Positions 23,571-31,890 of a DNA stretch of 51,391 nucleotides are shown one piece after another. A program made the translations under genes and the position numbers. Where the stretch lies: assembly GCA_027083925.1 (NCBI GenBank), contig JALWMK010000171.1, forward strand, positions 1 to 51,391, given 5' to 3'. Under the pieces are notes generated by a model. The model worked only from the letters and a program-made list of their open reading frames with translations. It made no database searches and was not told the origin of the DNA. The DNA comes from Sedimenticola sp. Its GTDB lineage: Bacteria > Pseudomonadota > Gammaproteobacteria > Chromatiales > Chromatiaceae. How positions within the stretch are numbered: the first letter of the stretch is position 1; every line of letters starts with the position of its first letter.

Positions 23571-24366
23571 TCTGCATTGCCATATATTGCCGAATATCGA
23601 CGACGGCGCCGACGATTTGTCTGTTGCGCTGAAAATGGCGCAGATTGCACTGGGCGATGGCATCACGCATCTGGCCTGTACCCCGCACATTTATCCTGGC
23701 CTGTTTGACAATACTCCAGAGGATATTGCCGCAGCGCTTCAGTCATTTCGCAAGGAACTGGATGCCCAGGGTATTGACCTGGAGCTGGCATATGGAGCGG
23801 ATATCCAGGTTGTTCCTGAACTGGTGGAGAATTTGCGCTGCGGGGCGTTTCCCACTTTGAACCAGTCACGTTATTTCCTGTTTGAGCCGCCCCATCATGT
23901 ACCGCTGGTGAACTTTGACCGGTTTGTGTCTGATGCGCTTAGTGCAGGGTTTGTGCCTGTCATTACCCATCCCGAGCGGTTGAACTGGATCAGAGGACAC
24001 TACCGGGAATTTGTTTCTGCGGTACAGGCAGGTGCGTGGATTCAATTGACGGCAGGTAGTCTCAGCGGACGTTTTGGTCGGGCTGCAAGATACTGGAGTG
24101 AAAAGATGATGGGTGATGGCATCGTGCATTTGCTGGCTACGGACGGACACAATTGTAACAGCCGGCCGCCGTTGCTGGCGGAAGGCGAGCTGATGGCACA
24201 GAAATACGTGGGGAAGGAGGAAGCGGCGAGGCTGGTGCTGGATCGCCCTCGTTCTGCATGGGAAAATGCTGATCCTGAAAGCATTCCTCCGCCGCCGGGA
24301 TGCAGCCAGCGCGGAAAGATCGATAGCGGAAAAAAGCAGGGCTTTCTCCGGCGGTGGCTTTCCTGA
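23563..24366 (+). CDS. PHP-family tyrosine-protein phosphatase (CpsB/YwqE type)
   Basis: The 267-residue metal-dependent phosphatase begins MYDLHCHILPNIDDGADD at ATG 23563, overlapping the wecA-like gene by 8 bp. An earlier in-frame ATG at 23557 is too close to AGGGA. Metal ligands are visible in DLHCHILP, CTPHIYPG, THPERLNWI and ATDGHN. In Gram-positive capsule loci such enzymes dephosphorylate the BY-kinase. Proteobacteria more often use the low-molecular-weight Wzb enzyme, which is not seen in this locus. The likely target is the Tyr tail of the Wzc-like protein encoded at 25384. Confidence 0.85.
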   Translation: MYDLHCHILPNIDDGADDLSVALKMAQIALGDGITHLACTPHIYPGLFDNTPEDIAAALQSFRKELDAQGIDLELAYGADIQVVPELVENLRCGAFPTLNQSRYFLFEPPHHVPLVNFDRFVSDALSAGFVPVITHPERLNWIRGHYREFVSAVQAGAWIQLTAGSLSGRFGRAARYWSEKMMGDGIVHLLATDGHNCNSRPPLLAEGELMAQKYVGKEEAARLVLDRPRSAWENADPESIPPPPGCSQRGKIDSGKKQGFLRRWLS

Positions 24367-24367
24367 C

Positions 24368-24400
24368 AGGATGTTGAAAAACATCGTTTTTCAACATCCT
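24368..24400. terminator. Perfect 15-bp hairpin after the phosphatase gene
   Basis: AGGATGTTGAAAAAC (24368-24382) and GTTTTTCAACATCCT (24386-24400) pair fully around a 3-nt loop, 1 bp past the stop. The GTTTTT arm can serve as part of a terminator. It is also a member of the repeat pair described at 22288-22320. Confidence 0.7.
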
Positions 24401-24654
24401 CCTAAGGGAGCGCCGCAACAGTTTGTAAGCCCCTGTTTCAGGCGGAAAAACATAAAATTTTATGCTGAACATTTGCAGCGTTCCAATGATATTATAAACG
24501 TATTCCTGTTTCTCTATGGAGCTTAAATTGCCATTCTGGCGCAAGCCGGAATCCATGACCCAGGCCTGAACCCGCGGATTCAGGCCTGGTTTACCGAACT
24601 GCGTAGTTTGCCGGAGTGACGAGTATTGATTTGTTCAGGACTTCCCTAAACAAG
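24401..24654. other. Intergenic region with repeat elements and probable promoter
   Basis: An AT-rich patch at 24450-24510 (including ATGATATTATAAACG) is the best candidate for a promoter of the Wza/Wzc genes, with no clear -35 box. It is followed by the palindromic repeat at 24533-24589. No coding potential was found. Confidence 0.4.
24533..24589. repeat. Composite palindromic repeat
   Basis: Two palindromes abut: ATTCTGGCGCAAGCCGGAAT (24533-24552), related to the repeat at 8856-8903, and CCAGGCCTGAA (24560-24570) pairing with TTCAGGCCTGG (24579-24589). The inner 20 bp of the second (24565-24584) recur with one mismatch at 50606-50625. Confidence 0.65.
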
Positions 24655-25377
24655 ATGTTGAATCGGTTTGTTTTTTCTCTTGCAATGCTGATATGCCTGG
24701 CGTGTACCCAAATGGTTGCCGCCGAGGATATTCTTGACGATATTGCGCCGGGGCAACAGGCAGGTGCGCCAGGGGCGGATTCCTCTGTTGCCCGGGGTCT
24801 CGGCGCAATGGATTTGGGTTCCTGGGAGTATCGTATCGGGCCGATGGATGTGATCGAAGTGGAGGTTTTTCAGGCCGGGGAGTTGAGTCGCGTTGCCAGG
24901 GTGAATACCCAGGGGTATGTGTCATTGCCTTTGATCGGCACGGTCAAGGTGGGAGGGCTGACAACAGGGGAGGCTGAGCGCCAGATCGAAAAAGTACTTG
25001 GGGAAAAATACCTGCAAGATCCCCATGTGACGGTATTTGTCAAGGAATATGAAAGCCAGAAAATCACAGTCGAGGGCTGGGTGAAAAACCCCGGGGTATT
25101 CCCGCTCAAGGGCAAGACCACTTTTCTGCAGGCGATTGCCAATGCCAAGGGCATGGACAGGCTGGCGGACTTCTCTGAAGTCGCCATATTCCGCACTGTT
25201 GACGGGAAAACCACAGGATATATTTTGTCCTATACCAAAGTGAGATCCGGTCAGCAGATAGACCCGGTGCTGCAAAGTGGTGACATCATCGTTGTCAACA
25301 GAAGTGGCAGCAAAGCCGGATGGGAACTGTTCACCAAAACGCTTACCAGCTTTGTCGGCTGGACAGTACTGTTTTGA
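24655..25377 (+). CDS. Wza-like polysaccharide export protein
   Basis: The start is placed at ATG 24655, which gives a compact signal peptide (LNRFVFSLAMLICLACTQMVAA). GTG 24616 would add 13 residues. The 240 residues contain the Poly_export domain (YRIGPMDVIEVEVFQAGEL, VNTQGYVSLPLIGTVKVGGL, LQDPHVTVFVKEYESQKITVEG) and a SLBB domain (GVFPLKGKTTFLQAIANAKG). It is shorter than E. coli Wza and has no obvious C-terminal amphipathic helix, so it may be a periplasmic ring or pair with another outer-membrane protein. The next gene starts 6 bp after the stop. Confidence 0.85.
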   Translation: MLNRFVFSLAMLICLACTQMVAAEDILDDIAPGQQAGAPGADSSVARGLGAMDLGSWEYRIGPMDVIEVEVFQAGELSRVARVNTQGYVSLPLIGTVKVGGLTTGEAERQIEKVLGEKYLQDPHVTVFVKEYESQKITVEGWVKNPGVFPLKGKTTFLQAIANAKGMDRLADFSEVAIFRTVDGKTTGYILSYTKVRSGQQIDPVLQSGDIIVVNRSGSKAGWELFTKTLTSFVGWTVLF

Positions 25378-25383
25378 TGTGCC

Positions 25384-27645
25384 ATGAATCCTGAAACCCC
25401 CAAGCCACTGCCGCGCAATGTATTGGCCCTGTCAGATGAGGAGCGCGAGCTTGCTTTGTATGAGAGGGTGCAAGGCAGTTTTGATGATGAAGAAGGGCTG
25501 AATCTGAAGGGGTATTGGCTGGTCATTGTCCGGCACAAGTTCACGATTATTCTCTTTACTCTTATTGCGCTGGTAGCCAGCGCTATTGCTACATCCCTGC
25601 AAACCCCGGTCTATCGCAGCAGTGTGAAGCTGCAAATTGACCGGGAGGCCGCGAGAATCGTCAACTTCGAAGGGGTTACCCCCAGGGAGTCGGCATACAG
25701 TTATGATTTCTATGAAACCCAGTACCAGCTACTGAAAAGCCGCGGGCTGGCGAAGCGGGTCGTCGAGCAACTGGGGCTGGAGTCATCAGGCCAGTTCAGG
25801 GCAGAAGAAAAACCTTCCTTTTTCCGGGAAGTGAAAAGCTTTTTTTCCGGCGAAAGCCATGGGGATGGCGGTGAGGCGGAGAATACTGCTGGCCCCACGG
25901 GGCTGGAGCATCTGCTGTTGGCGAATCTGACGGTCAGCCCGATAAAGAATTCCCGGCTGGTGGTTGTAAGTTATGACAGCCCGAATCCTGAGCTGGCGGC
26001 CAAAGTGGTGAATACGCTGGCCAAGAGTTTTATCGACACCACCATGGAGAGGCGCTTCGAAAACTCCTCCTATGCAAAAGCCTTTCTTTCTGACCGCATC
26101 AAGCAAGTCCGGGCCAATCTGGAAGGATCGGAACGGAAGCTGGTGGAATATGCCGGTGAAAGGGCAATTGTGGACATGGATGCCAAGCAAGGCATATTGA
26201 TGCAGAAGCTCCAGGCGCTGAACGCCAGGCTGACGGAAGTTGAGGCGCAAAGGATCAAGGCAGAGTCCAGGTTTCAAGAGATGAAAAACAGCGGTGCACA
26301 GGGTTATGAGCGGATTTCCGCCAGTGAAGTGATCCAGTCCTACAAGGAAAAACTGGCGGACTTGGAGGGAGAATATGAGGACAATCTGCGCGTATTCAAG
26401 CCTGCCTATCCGAAGATGCAGCGGCTGAAAGGCCAGATCGAGGAGCTTGAGCGCAAGATTGCCGAAGAAAGCGCAGGCATCCAGTCTTCCATCAAGAGCA
26501 GCTATCAGGCGGCGGTGAGAGAGCAGGCCATGCTGCAGTCGCGCATGGCGGATACCAAGGGGCAGATCCTCGATCTGCAACGCAAGAGTACGGATTACCA
26601 GGCATTGAAACGAGACGTGGAGACCAACCGCGAGCTGTATGATGGCCTCTTGCAGCGTATCAAGGAGGTTGGCGTGGCTGCGGGAGTAGGAGCCAATAAT
26701 ATTTCCATTATTGACAAAGGCGAGGTGCCGGGCGCCGCCTACAAGCCCAACCTGATGAAAAATCTGCAGATTGCACTGGTTATTGGTCTGTTGGGTGGCA
26801 TAGGTCTGGCTTTCCTGTTCGAACACCTGGATGACACGATCAAATCGGCATCTGAGCTTGAAAAGCTTGTCGAGCTGCCTGTCCTGGGCGTTATTCCGGA
26901 ACTGCGCCTGGAGGATGATGCCGAATCGGTGGCGCTGAAGACCTGCATGGAGCCGAAATCAGCGATTGCCGAGGCCTATCGTTCCTGCCGGACGGCACTG
27001 TCGTTTTCATTGCCGTCTGGCTCCCCGGAAATACTGCATGTAACGAGTTCCATAGCCGGAGAGGGGAAAACCACCACTGCAGTCAGCCTTGCCCTGACGT
27101 ATGTGCAGGCCGGGGCAAATGTGTTGCTGGTGGATGCTGATCTGCGCAATCCATCACTGCACAGCGAACTTGATTTTCCCAATGAAGCGGGTTTAACCAA
27201 CTACCTGGCTGGTGGTTACAAGGTCAGTGAGGTTCTCCAGAATGGCATTGTGGAGGGTTTGTATGTGATGACCGCCGGCCCGCTGCCGCCGAACCCCGCC
27301 GAGCTGCTGGGAAGCGGCAGGATGATGGAGTTTTTGCAAACTGCAGAGGAAAAATTTGATCTGGTGATTATCGACGGACCGCCAGTGCTGGGACTGGCCG
27401 ATGCTTTGATACTGGCGAATCTGGCCCGAGCCACCATTGTGGTGGTGGATGCCGGGGTTACCCGCACGGGTGCGCTCAAGGGTGCCGTGCAACGTCTGCG
27501 GCAGGCTCGCGCCAAGGTGTTGGGAACATTGCTGGTCAAATACGGGCAGGGACGCAGCGGCTATGGATATGATTATCAGTATGACTATAACTACTATGGC
27601 TGTGCAGATAGCGATGCCCGGAGCCGGCCCAAGCTGGCTTCCTGA
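25384..27645 (+). CDS. Wzc-like chain-length regulator fused to BY-kinase
   Basis: The 753-residue inner-membrane protein has a Wzz domain with two membrane helices (about residues 55-75 and 460-480, the latter LQIALVIGLLGGIGLAFLF) around a long periplasmic coiled coil. The cytoplasmic bacterial tyrosine kinase follows: Walker A SIAGEGKTTT near 555, Walker A' VLLVDADLRNP near 580 and Walker B FDLVIIDGPPVLG near 657. The tail has seven or more tyrosines (YGYDYQYDYNYY), the autophosphorylation cluster. It controls chain length and export with the Wza-like protein. The phosphatase at 23563 would reverse its phosphorylation. Confidence 0.92.
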   Translation: MNPETPKPLPRNVLALSDEERELALYERVQGSFDDEEGLNLKGYWLVIVRHKFTIILFTLIALVASAIATSLQTPVYRSSVKLQIDREAARIVNFEGVTPRESAYSYDFYETQYQLLKSRGLAKRVVEQLGLESSGQFRAEEKPSFFREVKSFFSGESHGDGGEAENTAGPTGLEHLLLANLTVSPIKNSRLVVVSYDSPNPELAAKVVNTLAKSFIDTTMERRFENSSYAKAFLSDRIKQVRANLEGSERKLVEYAGERAIVDMDAKQGILMQKLQALNARLTEVEAQRIKAESRFQEMKNSGAQGYERISASEVIQSYKEKLADLEGEYEDNLRVFKPAYPKMQRLKGQIEELERKIAEESAGIQSSIKSSYQAAVREQAMLQSRMADTKGQILDLQRKSTDYQALKRDVETNRELYDGLLQRIKEVGVAAGVGANNISIIDKGEVPGAAYKPNLMKNLQIALVIGLLGGIGLAFLFEHLDDTIKSASELEKLVELPVLGVIPELRLEDDAESVALKTCMEPKSAIAEAYRSCRTALSFSLPSGSPEILHVTSSIAGEGKTTTAVSLALTYVQAGANVLLVDADLRNPSLHSELDFPNEAGLTNYLAGGYKVSEVLQNGIVEGLYVMTAGPLPPNPAELLGSGRMMEFLQTAEEKFDLVIIDGPPVLGLADALILANLARATIVVVDAGVTRTGALKGAVQRLRQARAKVLGTLLVKYGQGRSGYGYDYQYDYNYYGCADSDARSRPKLAS

Positions 27646-27672
27646 GTATTTGCCAGGTTTCCAGCCAAACTG

Positions 27673-29127
27673 ATGCCAGGGGTTACAGAACAGTTTTTCG
27701 CCAGGGTGCTTGCTTATTATCGAGCGCCTCAGTCACATCCGGCTTCCGTTGATGCCGCGACACCGGTTTCCGGAGAATTTTCCGCTTTCCTTGATTACCT
27801 TACCCGCCCGGAAGAGCGTCTGGCTCCTGTTGCCCATAAACTGGGTTGCCGTACCGATGAACTCCTGGCTGCTTCATGTTTTTATATCCGCCAGTTGTTG
27901 TTTTCAGATGACTGCAATCACTATTGCGTACTGGGGCTTCCAGCCAACGCTGACGACAATGAAATCCGGCACAGATACCGTTTACTCATCCGTCTTTTTC
28001 ATCCAGACAGGAGTGGTGGCGCCAAAGGGCATTGGGAAGAACAGTTTGTACGCCGCCTGAATCGTGCTTATGGTGTACTCAAACACCCGGAGAAACGCCG
28101 TGCATATGACCAGGAACCAGGGCGTAACACCCAAGGCGGCAAGGCCGCAGGAAAAAAACGTCAGCATGGGCAGCCGGCAGGCTGGAAAGTGTCGCCCCAG
28201 ATGATTCCACGTTCAGCCAGCCCGCTGGAACTGCCCTATCGATTCAGGTTTCTGCAGCGGCACCCAAAAACGGTGATCTGGCTGGTGATTTTATTGCTGT
28301 TGGGAGCGGTACTGCTGCTGGTTTCCCTGAGTGGCCCAGGAAACACCACATTGACCCTGGCAAAACCGGAACGGGCTGGCGAAAGTGTGGCTGATGGCGT
28401 GCCTCCCAGCTTGTTTTCTTCGGCAGATGCATGGACAGGCGCCGCCCCGGAGGTTGTGAAGGAAAGCTTGCCGGAGATAGGGATGATTGAACCCAAGGCA
28501 GCGCAGCAGCCTGATTCTAAAACAGCCAGCCAGGAGGCCGTGATGGAAAGAAGCACGCCGGTACCTGCCCGGCAGAGCAGAGCAGCCAGCCATGAGCAAC
28601 CTGGTGCGGAGCCTGCCGTACCCGCCACCATGGCCAATCTGCCGTATCCGGGTTTTGATGGTGCGAAGATACCGGCTTCCAGGGCCATTGAAAGACCCAA
28701 CCGAAACCTGCAGCGCAGAGCCGGGGCGCGCAACGGCAGCGAAACCTTGCCCTGGTTGCAGCCAGAGTATGTGTTTATGCAATATGTGCGCGCCTATGAA
28801 TCTGCTGATCTGAACAGGTTATTGAGCCTGTTTACCCTGGAACCGAGCACGAACCAGGGGCAAGGGCGAAACCTGATCAGGAGTGGCTATGCCTCGGTGT
28901 TTCAACAGACCCGCCACAGAAAAGTCGATGTGGAGCAGGTTACCATAAGGCAGCTGGGCAACACTGCATACCAGCTGAAGGCCAACTTGCAAGTGGTAAA
29001 TGAAGCAAAAAATGGCAACAAAACCCGCTTTCATGGCGAATTGGTGCTTCAATTGATCCGCAAAGGGAAAAAACTGTACATTGCCAGCCTCCTGCACAAT
29101 GTAGCCAGCACACAAGAGGCGCCCTGA
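27673..29127 (+). CDS. J-domain / membrane helix / NTF2-like fusion protein
   Basis: The 484-residue protein has three parts. Residues about 80-150 are a J domain (HYCVLGLPANADDNEIRHRY, then LFHPDRSGG with the HPD motif, and NRAYGVLKHPEKRRAYDQ). Residues about 199-220 are a single membrane helix (VIWLVILLLLGAVLLLVSL). After a Pro/Ala/Glu-rich linker, residues about 362-480 form an NTF2/SnoaL-like domain (YVFMQYVRAYESADLNRLLSLF; KTRFHGELVLQLIRKGKKLYI). The J domain would be cytosolic and recruit DnaK; the NTF2-like domain would be periplasmic. It lies between the Wzc-like gene and a TPR gene, which suggests a role in assembly or quality control of the export machine. That role is inference. 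Confidence 0.8.
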   Translation: MPGVTEQFFARVLAYYRAPQSHPASVDAATPVSGEFSAFLDYLTRPEERLAPVAHKLGCRTDELLAASCFYIRQLLFSDDCNHYCVLGLPANADDNEIRHRYRLLIRLFHPDRSGGAKGHWEEQFVRRLNRAYGVLKHPEKRRAYDQEPGRNTQGGKAAGKKRQHGQPAGWKVSPQMIPRSASPLELPYRFRFLQRHPKTVIWLVILLLLGAVLLLVSLSGPGNTTLTLAKPERAGESVADGVPPSLFSSADAWTGAAPEVVKESLPEIGMIEPKAAQQPDSKTASQEAVMERSTPVPARQSRAASHEQPGAEPAVPATMANLPYPGFDGAKIPASRAIERPNRNLQRRAGARNGSETLPWLQPEYVFMQYVRAYESADLNRLLSLFTLEPSTNQGQGRNLIRSGYASVFQQTRHRKVDVEQVTIRQLGNTAYQLKANLQVVNEAKNGNKTRFHGELVLQLIRKGKKLYIASLLHNVASTQEAP

Positions 29128-29130
29128 GGA

Positions 29131-30387
29131 ATGAGATTGCCAAAAGCCAAAATGGTCGCCATCAGAATATCGGTCTTGCTGATAGCACTGCTGGTTGCCT
29201 GGAGAATCCTGGCCAGCGGCCTGGGGGAGCATTATGTGCGGCAGGCGCTGTTGGGTAACGAGCAGGCCATAGACCAGGCCTTGCTATGGAATCCTGACCA
29301 TCCTGTTGCCCTATATCTCAAGGGGAAGGCTCTGCTGCCGAATGACCGGAACAGGGCCGAGCAGTTGTTGCGTAAAGCCATTGCCCTGAATCCAGGCAAT
29401 GCAGCCCCCATGGAAGCACTTGCACAGTTGCTGCTGGACAGGGGGCAGCATCAGGACGCAGATGAAATGATCAGCCTTGCTGTACGCCGGATGCCTTCGC
29501 ATAAAATTATCAGATTGAATGCGGCACGATACCGGGCGGCGCGTGGACAATTGGTGCAAGCCATGGAGAACTGGGCCGTGGCGCTGGAGCTGGATCCTGG
29601 CCTGGGCAACAGGATTTATCCTGCCTTGAGCAAGATTGCCGGGAATGAACAATCGGTTGGCATGTTCAAGTTTCTGGCTGAGGCGCCTCCTCCGTGGTGG
29701 GACGCATTCTTCGAATATCTGAGCAGACATGCAAAGAAGCTTGAAACTGTGGTGGCCGTGGCTTCCCTCCGGCATGCCAGTTCTGTGCCCCTGTCCAGGA
29801 TGGAGAGAAAGCTGCTGGTTGAACGCCTGCAACAGGATCAGCAATGGGCGGAAGCCTATCTGGTATGGATAAATGGCCTGGATGCCAGAGAGCGTGAATA
29901 TCTTGGCAGCGTATTCGATGGCGGTTTCGAATTGCCCCCTGCAAATGCAGGCTTTGGCTGGCACTTTCCTGAAGACAAGGCATGGGTCATTCGGCGCAAG
30001 CATACCTATGGTGCTGAGGGGGAAAAGGCTTTGCATATTTACTACAAGGGTCAAAACACTCCACAGAAGCAGGTATACCAGCCGTTGCTGTTGAGCAAAG
30101 GGCGCTATGCGATGTCCCTGCGTACACGGGTTGACCGCCTGCGTATTCAGGGTGGATTGAAATGGGTTGCCCGCTGTGCAGGAGGCGATACAAGGCTACT
30201 GGGAGAAACCGCGTTGCTGGTGGGGGCTAGTGATTGGGAAACCCAGCAGTTTACATTTGAAGTTCCTGACGACAAGGCATGTACCGGGCAGTTGTTGAGG
30301 CTGGAAATCGTGGGAAAAAACGGTGATGAACACATTGTTGAGGGAGAGCTTTGGTTTGATCGTTTGTCTATCCACAAGCTGGAATGA
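29131..30387 (+). CDS. Membrane-anchored TPR protein with C-terminal beta domain
   Basis: The 418-residue protein has an N-terminal signal anchor (VAIRISVLLIALLVAWRIL) and then TPR-like helical repeats at about residues 30-180 (PVALYLKGKALLPNDRNRAEQ; AAPMEALAQLLLDRGQHQDA; GQLVQAMENWAVALELDPG). A C-terminal beta-rich domain covers about 265-418 (GGFELPPANAGFGWHF; KALHIYYKGQ; WETQQFTFEVPDD; GELWFDRLSIHKLE) and resembles carbohydrate-binding jelly-roll folds. It starts 3 bp after the J-domain gene and should act in the periplasm as a scaffold that could touch the polysaccharide. The family is not firmly recognised. Confidence 0.7.
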   Translation: MRLPKAKMVAIRISVLLIALLVAWRILASGLGEHYVRQALLGNEQAIDQALLWNPDHPVALYLKGKALLPNDRNRAEQLLRKAIALNPGNAAPMEALAQLLLDRGQHQDADEMISLAVRRMPSHKIIRLNAARYRAARGQLVQAMENWAVALELDPGLGNRIYPALSKIAGNEQSVGMFKFLAEAPPPWWDAFFEYLSRHAKKLETVVAVASLRHASSVPLSRMERKLLVERLQQDQQWAEAYLVWINGLDAREREYLGSVFDGGFELPPANAGFGWHFPEDKAWVIRRKHTYGAEGEKALHIYYKGQNTPQKQVYQPLLLSKGRYAMSLRTRVDRLRIQGGLKWVARCAGGDTRLLGETALLVGASDWETQQFTFEVPDDKACTGQLLRLEIVGKNGDEHIVEGELWFDRLSIHKLE

Positions 30388-30514
30388 CTACAGGGCATTC
30401 CGGGAACCCCTGTCTGGAACAGGGATGAAATGATCTCCTCCCAATCCTGCAAATCGGCATCGCATTGCGCCAGGATAGAGGTGTTACCAACGATCACCAG
30501 CATGGGAGAAGACC

Positions 30515-30703
30515 ATGAACAAGATTACGGCAATTGGATTGGATCTGGCAAAGACTGTTTTGCATGCAGTGTGTTGAGATGCGCACGGTAAACGCCGCTC
30601 ACGCAACAAACTGCAACGCAAACAGATCCCCAGGCCATCGCAGAAGCGGTGGTACGCCCGCAGATGCGCTTTGTCACCACCAAAAGCACGGAAGGACAGG
30701 TGA
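30515..30703 (+). pseudogene. IS110-family transposase remnant
   Basis: ATG 30515 gives MNKITAIGLDLAKTVLHAVC, a stop, then in frame DAHGKRRSRNKLQRKQ: the N-terminal RuvC-like (DEDD) start of IS110 transposases, with the first catalytic Asp in GLDLAK. A shifted frame then reads PQAIAEAVVRPQMRFVTTKS, which matches a segment normally about 80 residues into the protein. The gene therefore carries a stop, a frameshift and an internal deletion, and everything downstream is lost. Confidence 0.8.
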
Positions 30704-30762
30704 CAAGGGCTTGCCATTGCCTGCAAGCTGCGCCTTGACACGCGTCCTGTTTGAAGCACTGA
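30700..30762. repeat. Interspersed ~75-bp repeat, copy B
   Basis: GTGACAAGGGCTTGCCATTG, a CTGCGCCTTG block and TTGAAGCACTGA match copy C (51305-51379) over most of their length. It directly follows the IS110 remnant. An internal CGTCCT/AGGACG pair can form a hairpin. Confidence 0.65.
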
Positions 30763-30799
30763 GGACGATATATTTGGTGGCCGGGTTAATAATAAACAC

Positions 30800-30805
30800 T
30801 ATAAT
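30800..30805 (+). promoter_or_regulatory. Likely -10 box for the FecR-like gene
   Basis: TATAAT is a perfect sigma-70 -10 hexamer about 105 bp upstream of the FecR-like start, in an otherwise AT-rich patch. The -35 element is unclear (TTGGTG lies 20 bp upstream, wider than usual). Confidence 0.4.
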
Positions 30806-30910
30806 GCTAGCATGACGGTGTGGTACAACTTGTTGTCGAGAGACATTTTTCAGGCTGGAAACCCATATTCGACCAATAGCCCGCCAGGCAGAGTGACAAA
30901 CAGATTACGA

Positions 30911-31807
30911 ATGAAAGCGATTATATCAATGTTGATAATGGCACTTGCGCTGCAGGTAGGCAGTGTGTCGGCAAAAGACACCCAGAATGCCGTGCTGGCT
31001 TCTGTGAAGGGTGACGTATTGCTGTTTCAGGGAGACCGCTATTTGCCTGTTCAGACGGGTCAGCGGGTATCGGATGGCGACCGCCTGATGATCATGGAGG
31101 GAGCAGAGGTCAAGGTGGTTTTTGACAGTGGCTGCGAAGTGGTATGGAAGGGCGCAAAGATTGTTGATGTCGATGTCGAAAGCTGTCCCACGCTGGCGGG
31201 TCTGTGGATTCCCTGCATCGGAGGAGGGGCTGGCGGCGCAGAGGGTGTTGCGATCATCCTCACTCAGATTATGGGATCTGTTCTGGTAAAACGTGATGGG
31301 CAGTTCCATATTGCCCGGGAAGGAGAGGTTCTGGATCATGGTGATCAACTGAAAGTCGATGGCAAGGCAGAAGTAAACTACAAGGGCGCCTGCAGTGTTG
31401 TCTATGAAGGGAAAAAAACAGTTGCTGTGGACGAAAACAGTTGCCCCATTGCTGTTTTGAAAGAGCTCAAGGGTGAGGTTTTTGTTGATGAAGGCCAGGG
31501 GTTTCATCCGGTCGCCAAGGGGCATGAGCTAAAAAACGGGGTCAAGCTGCGGGTGCCGGAGAAATCCCGTGTTGAAATATCCTACTTCAATGGTTGTGAT
31601 GAGGCCTGGGATGGCCTTGAGGTCATAGAAATTGATGCTGGTAAATGCCCGCTTGCGGCGGCTGCCCCTGTTGGCAACTGTACGCCCGCAATTTTTGGCA
31701 ACCAGACTCCGGTGGATGTAATGACCTTTGTCGGGACGGGAGTTGTGCTGGGGATTATTCCGGGCACAGACAACCCCGTGTCTCCGCCTCCTCCTGTCAG
31801 CCCCTGA
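30911..31807 (+). CDS. Exported FecR-like protein with three cysteine-paired modules
   Basis: ATG 30911 gives 298 residues with a signal peptide (ISMLIMALALQVGSVSA). The rest is three tandem FecR-like modules at about residues 27-93, 116-179 and 182-247. Each has K/M-G-[DES]-V at the first strand, [VD]-x-G-[DV]-[RQK]-L at mid-module and two cysteines with identical spacing, C-x16-C (C75-C92, C161-C178, C229-C246). One disulfide per module is likely. The tail has a hydrophobic stretch (VMTFVGTGVVLGIIPG) and a Pro-rich end. FecR-type domains often bind surface polymers or signal at the envelope. Its own -10 box is visible at 30800. Confidence 0.78.
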   Translation: MKAIISMLIMALALQVGSVSAKDTQNAVLASVKGDVLLFQGDRYLPVQTGQRVSDGDRLMIMEGAEVKVVFDSGCEVVWKGAKIVDVDVESCPTLAGLWIPCIGGGAGGAEGVAIILTQIMGSVLVKRDGQFHIAREGEVLDHGDQLKVDGKAEVNYKGACSVVYEGKKTVAVDENSCPIAVLKELKGEVFVDEGQGFHPVAKGHELKNGVKLRVPEKSRVEISYFNGCDEAWDGLEVIEIDAGKCPLAAAAPVGNCTPAIFGNQTPVDVMTFVGTGVVLGIIPGTDNPVSPPPPVSP

Positions 31808-31890
31808 TTCCGGTTTTTCTTCCACGTCGTGGAAGCAGGAAGCGGGTGTGGCTTTGGTTCCGGTTTCTCTTGCCCAGGAAAGCAAAGACA

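Larger units (their letters stand above)
30388..30910. other. Intergenic stretch with a dead IS110 piece and a repeat copy
   Basis: This gap interrupts the polysaccharide locus between the TPR and FecR-like genes. It holds the IS110 remnant (30515-30703), copy B of the interspersed repeat (30700-30762) and a likely promoter (30800-30805). No intact gene is seen. Confidence 0.6.
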
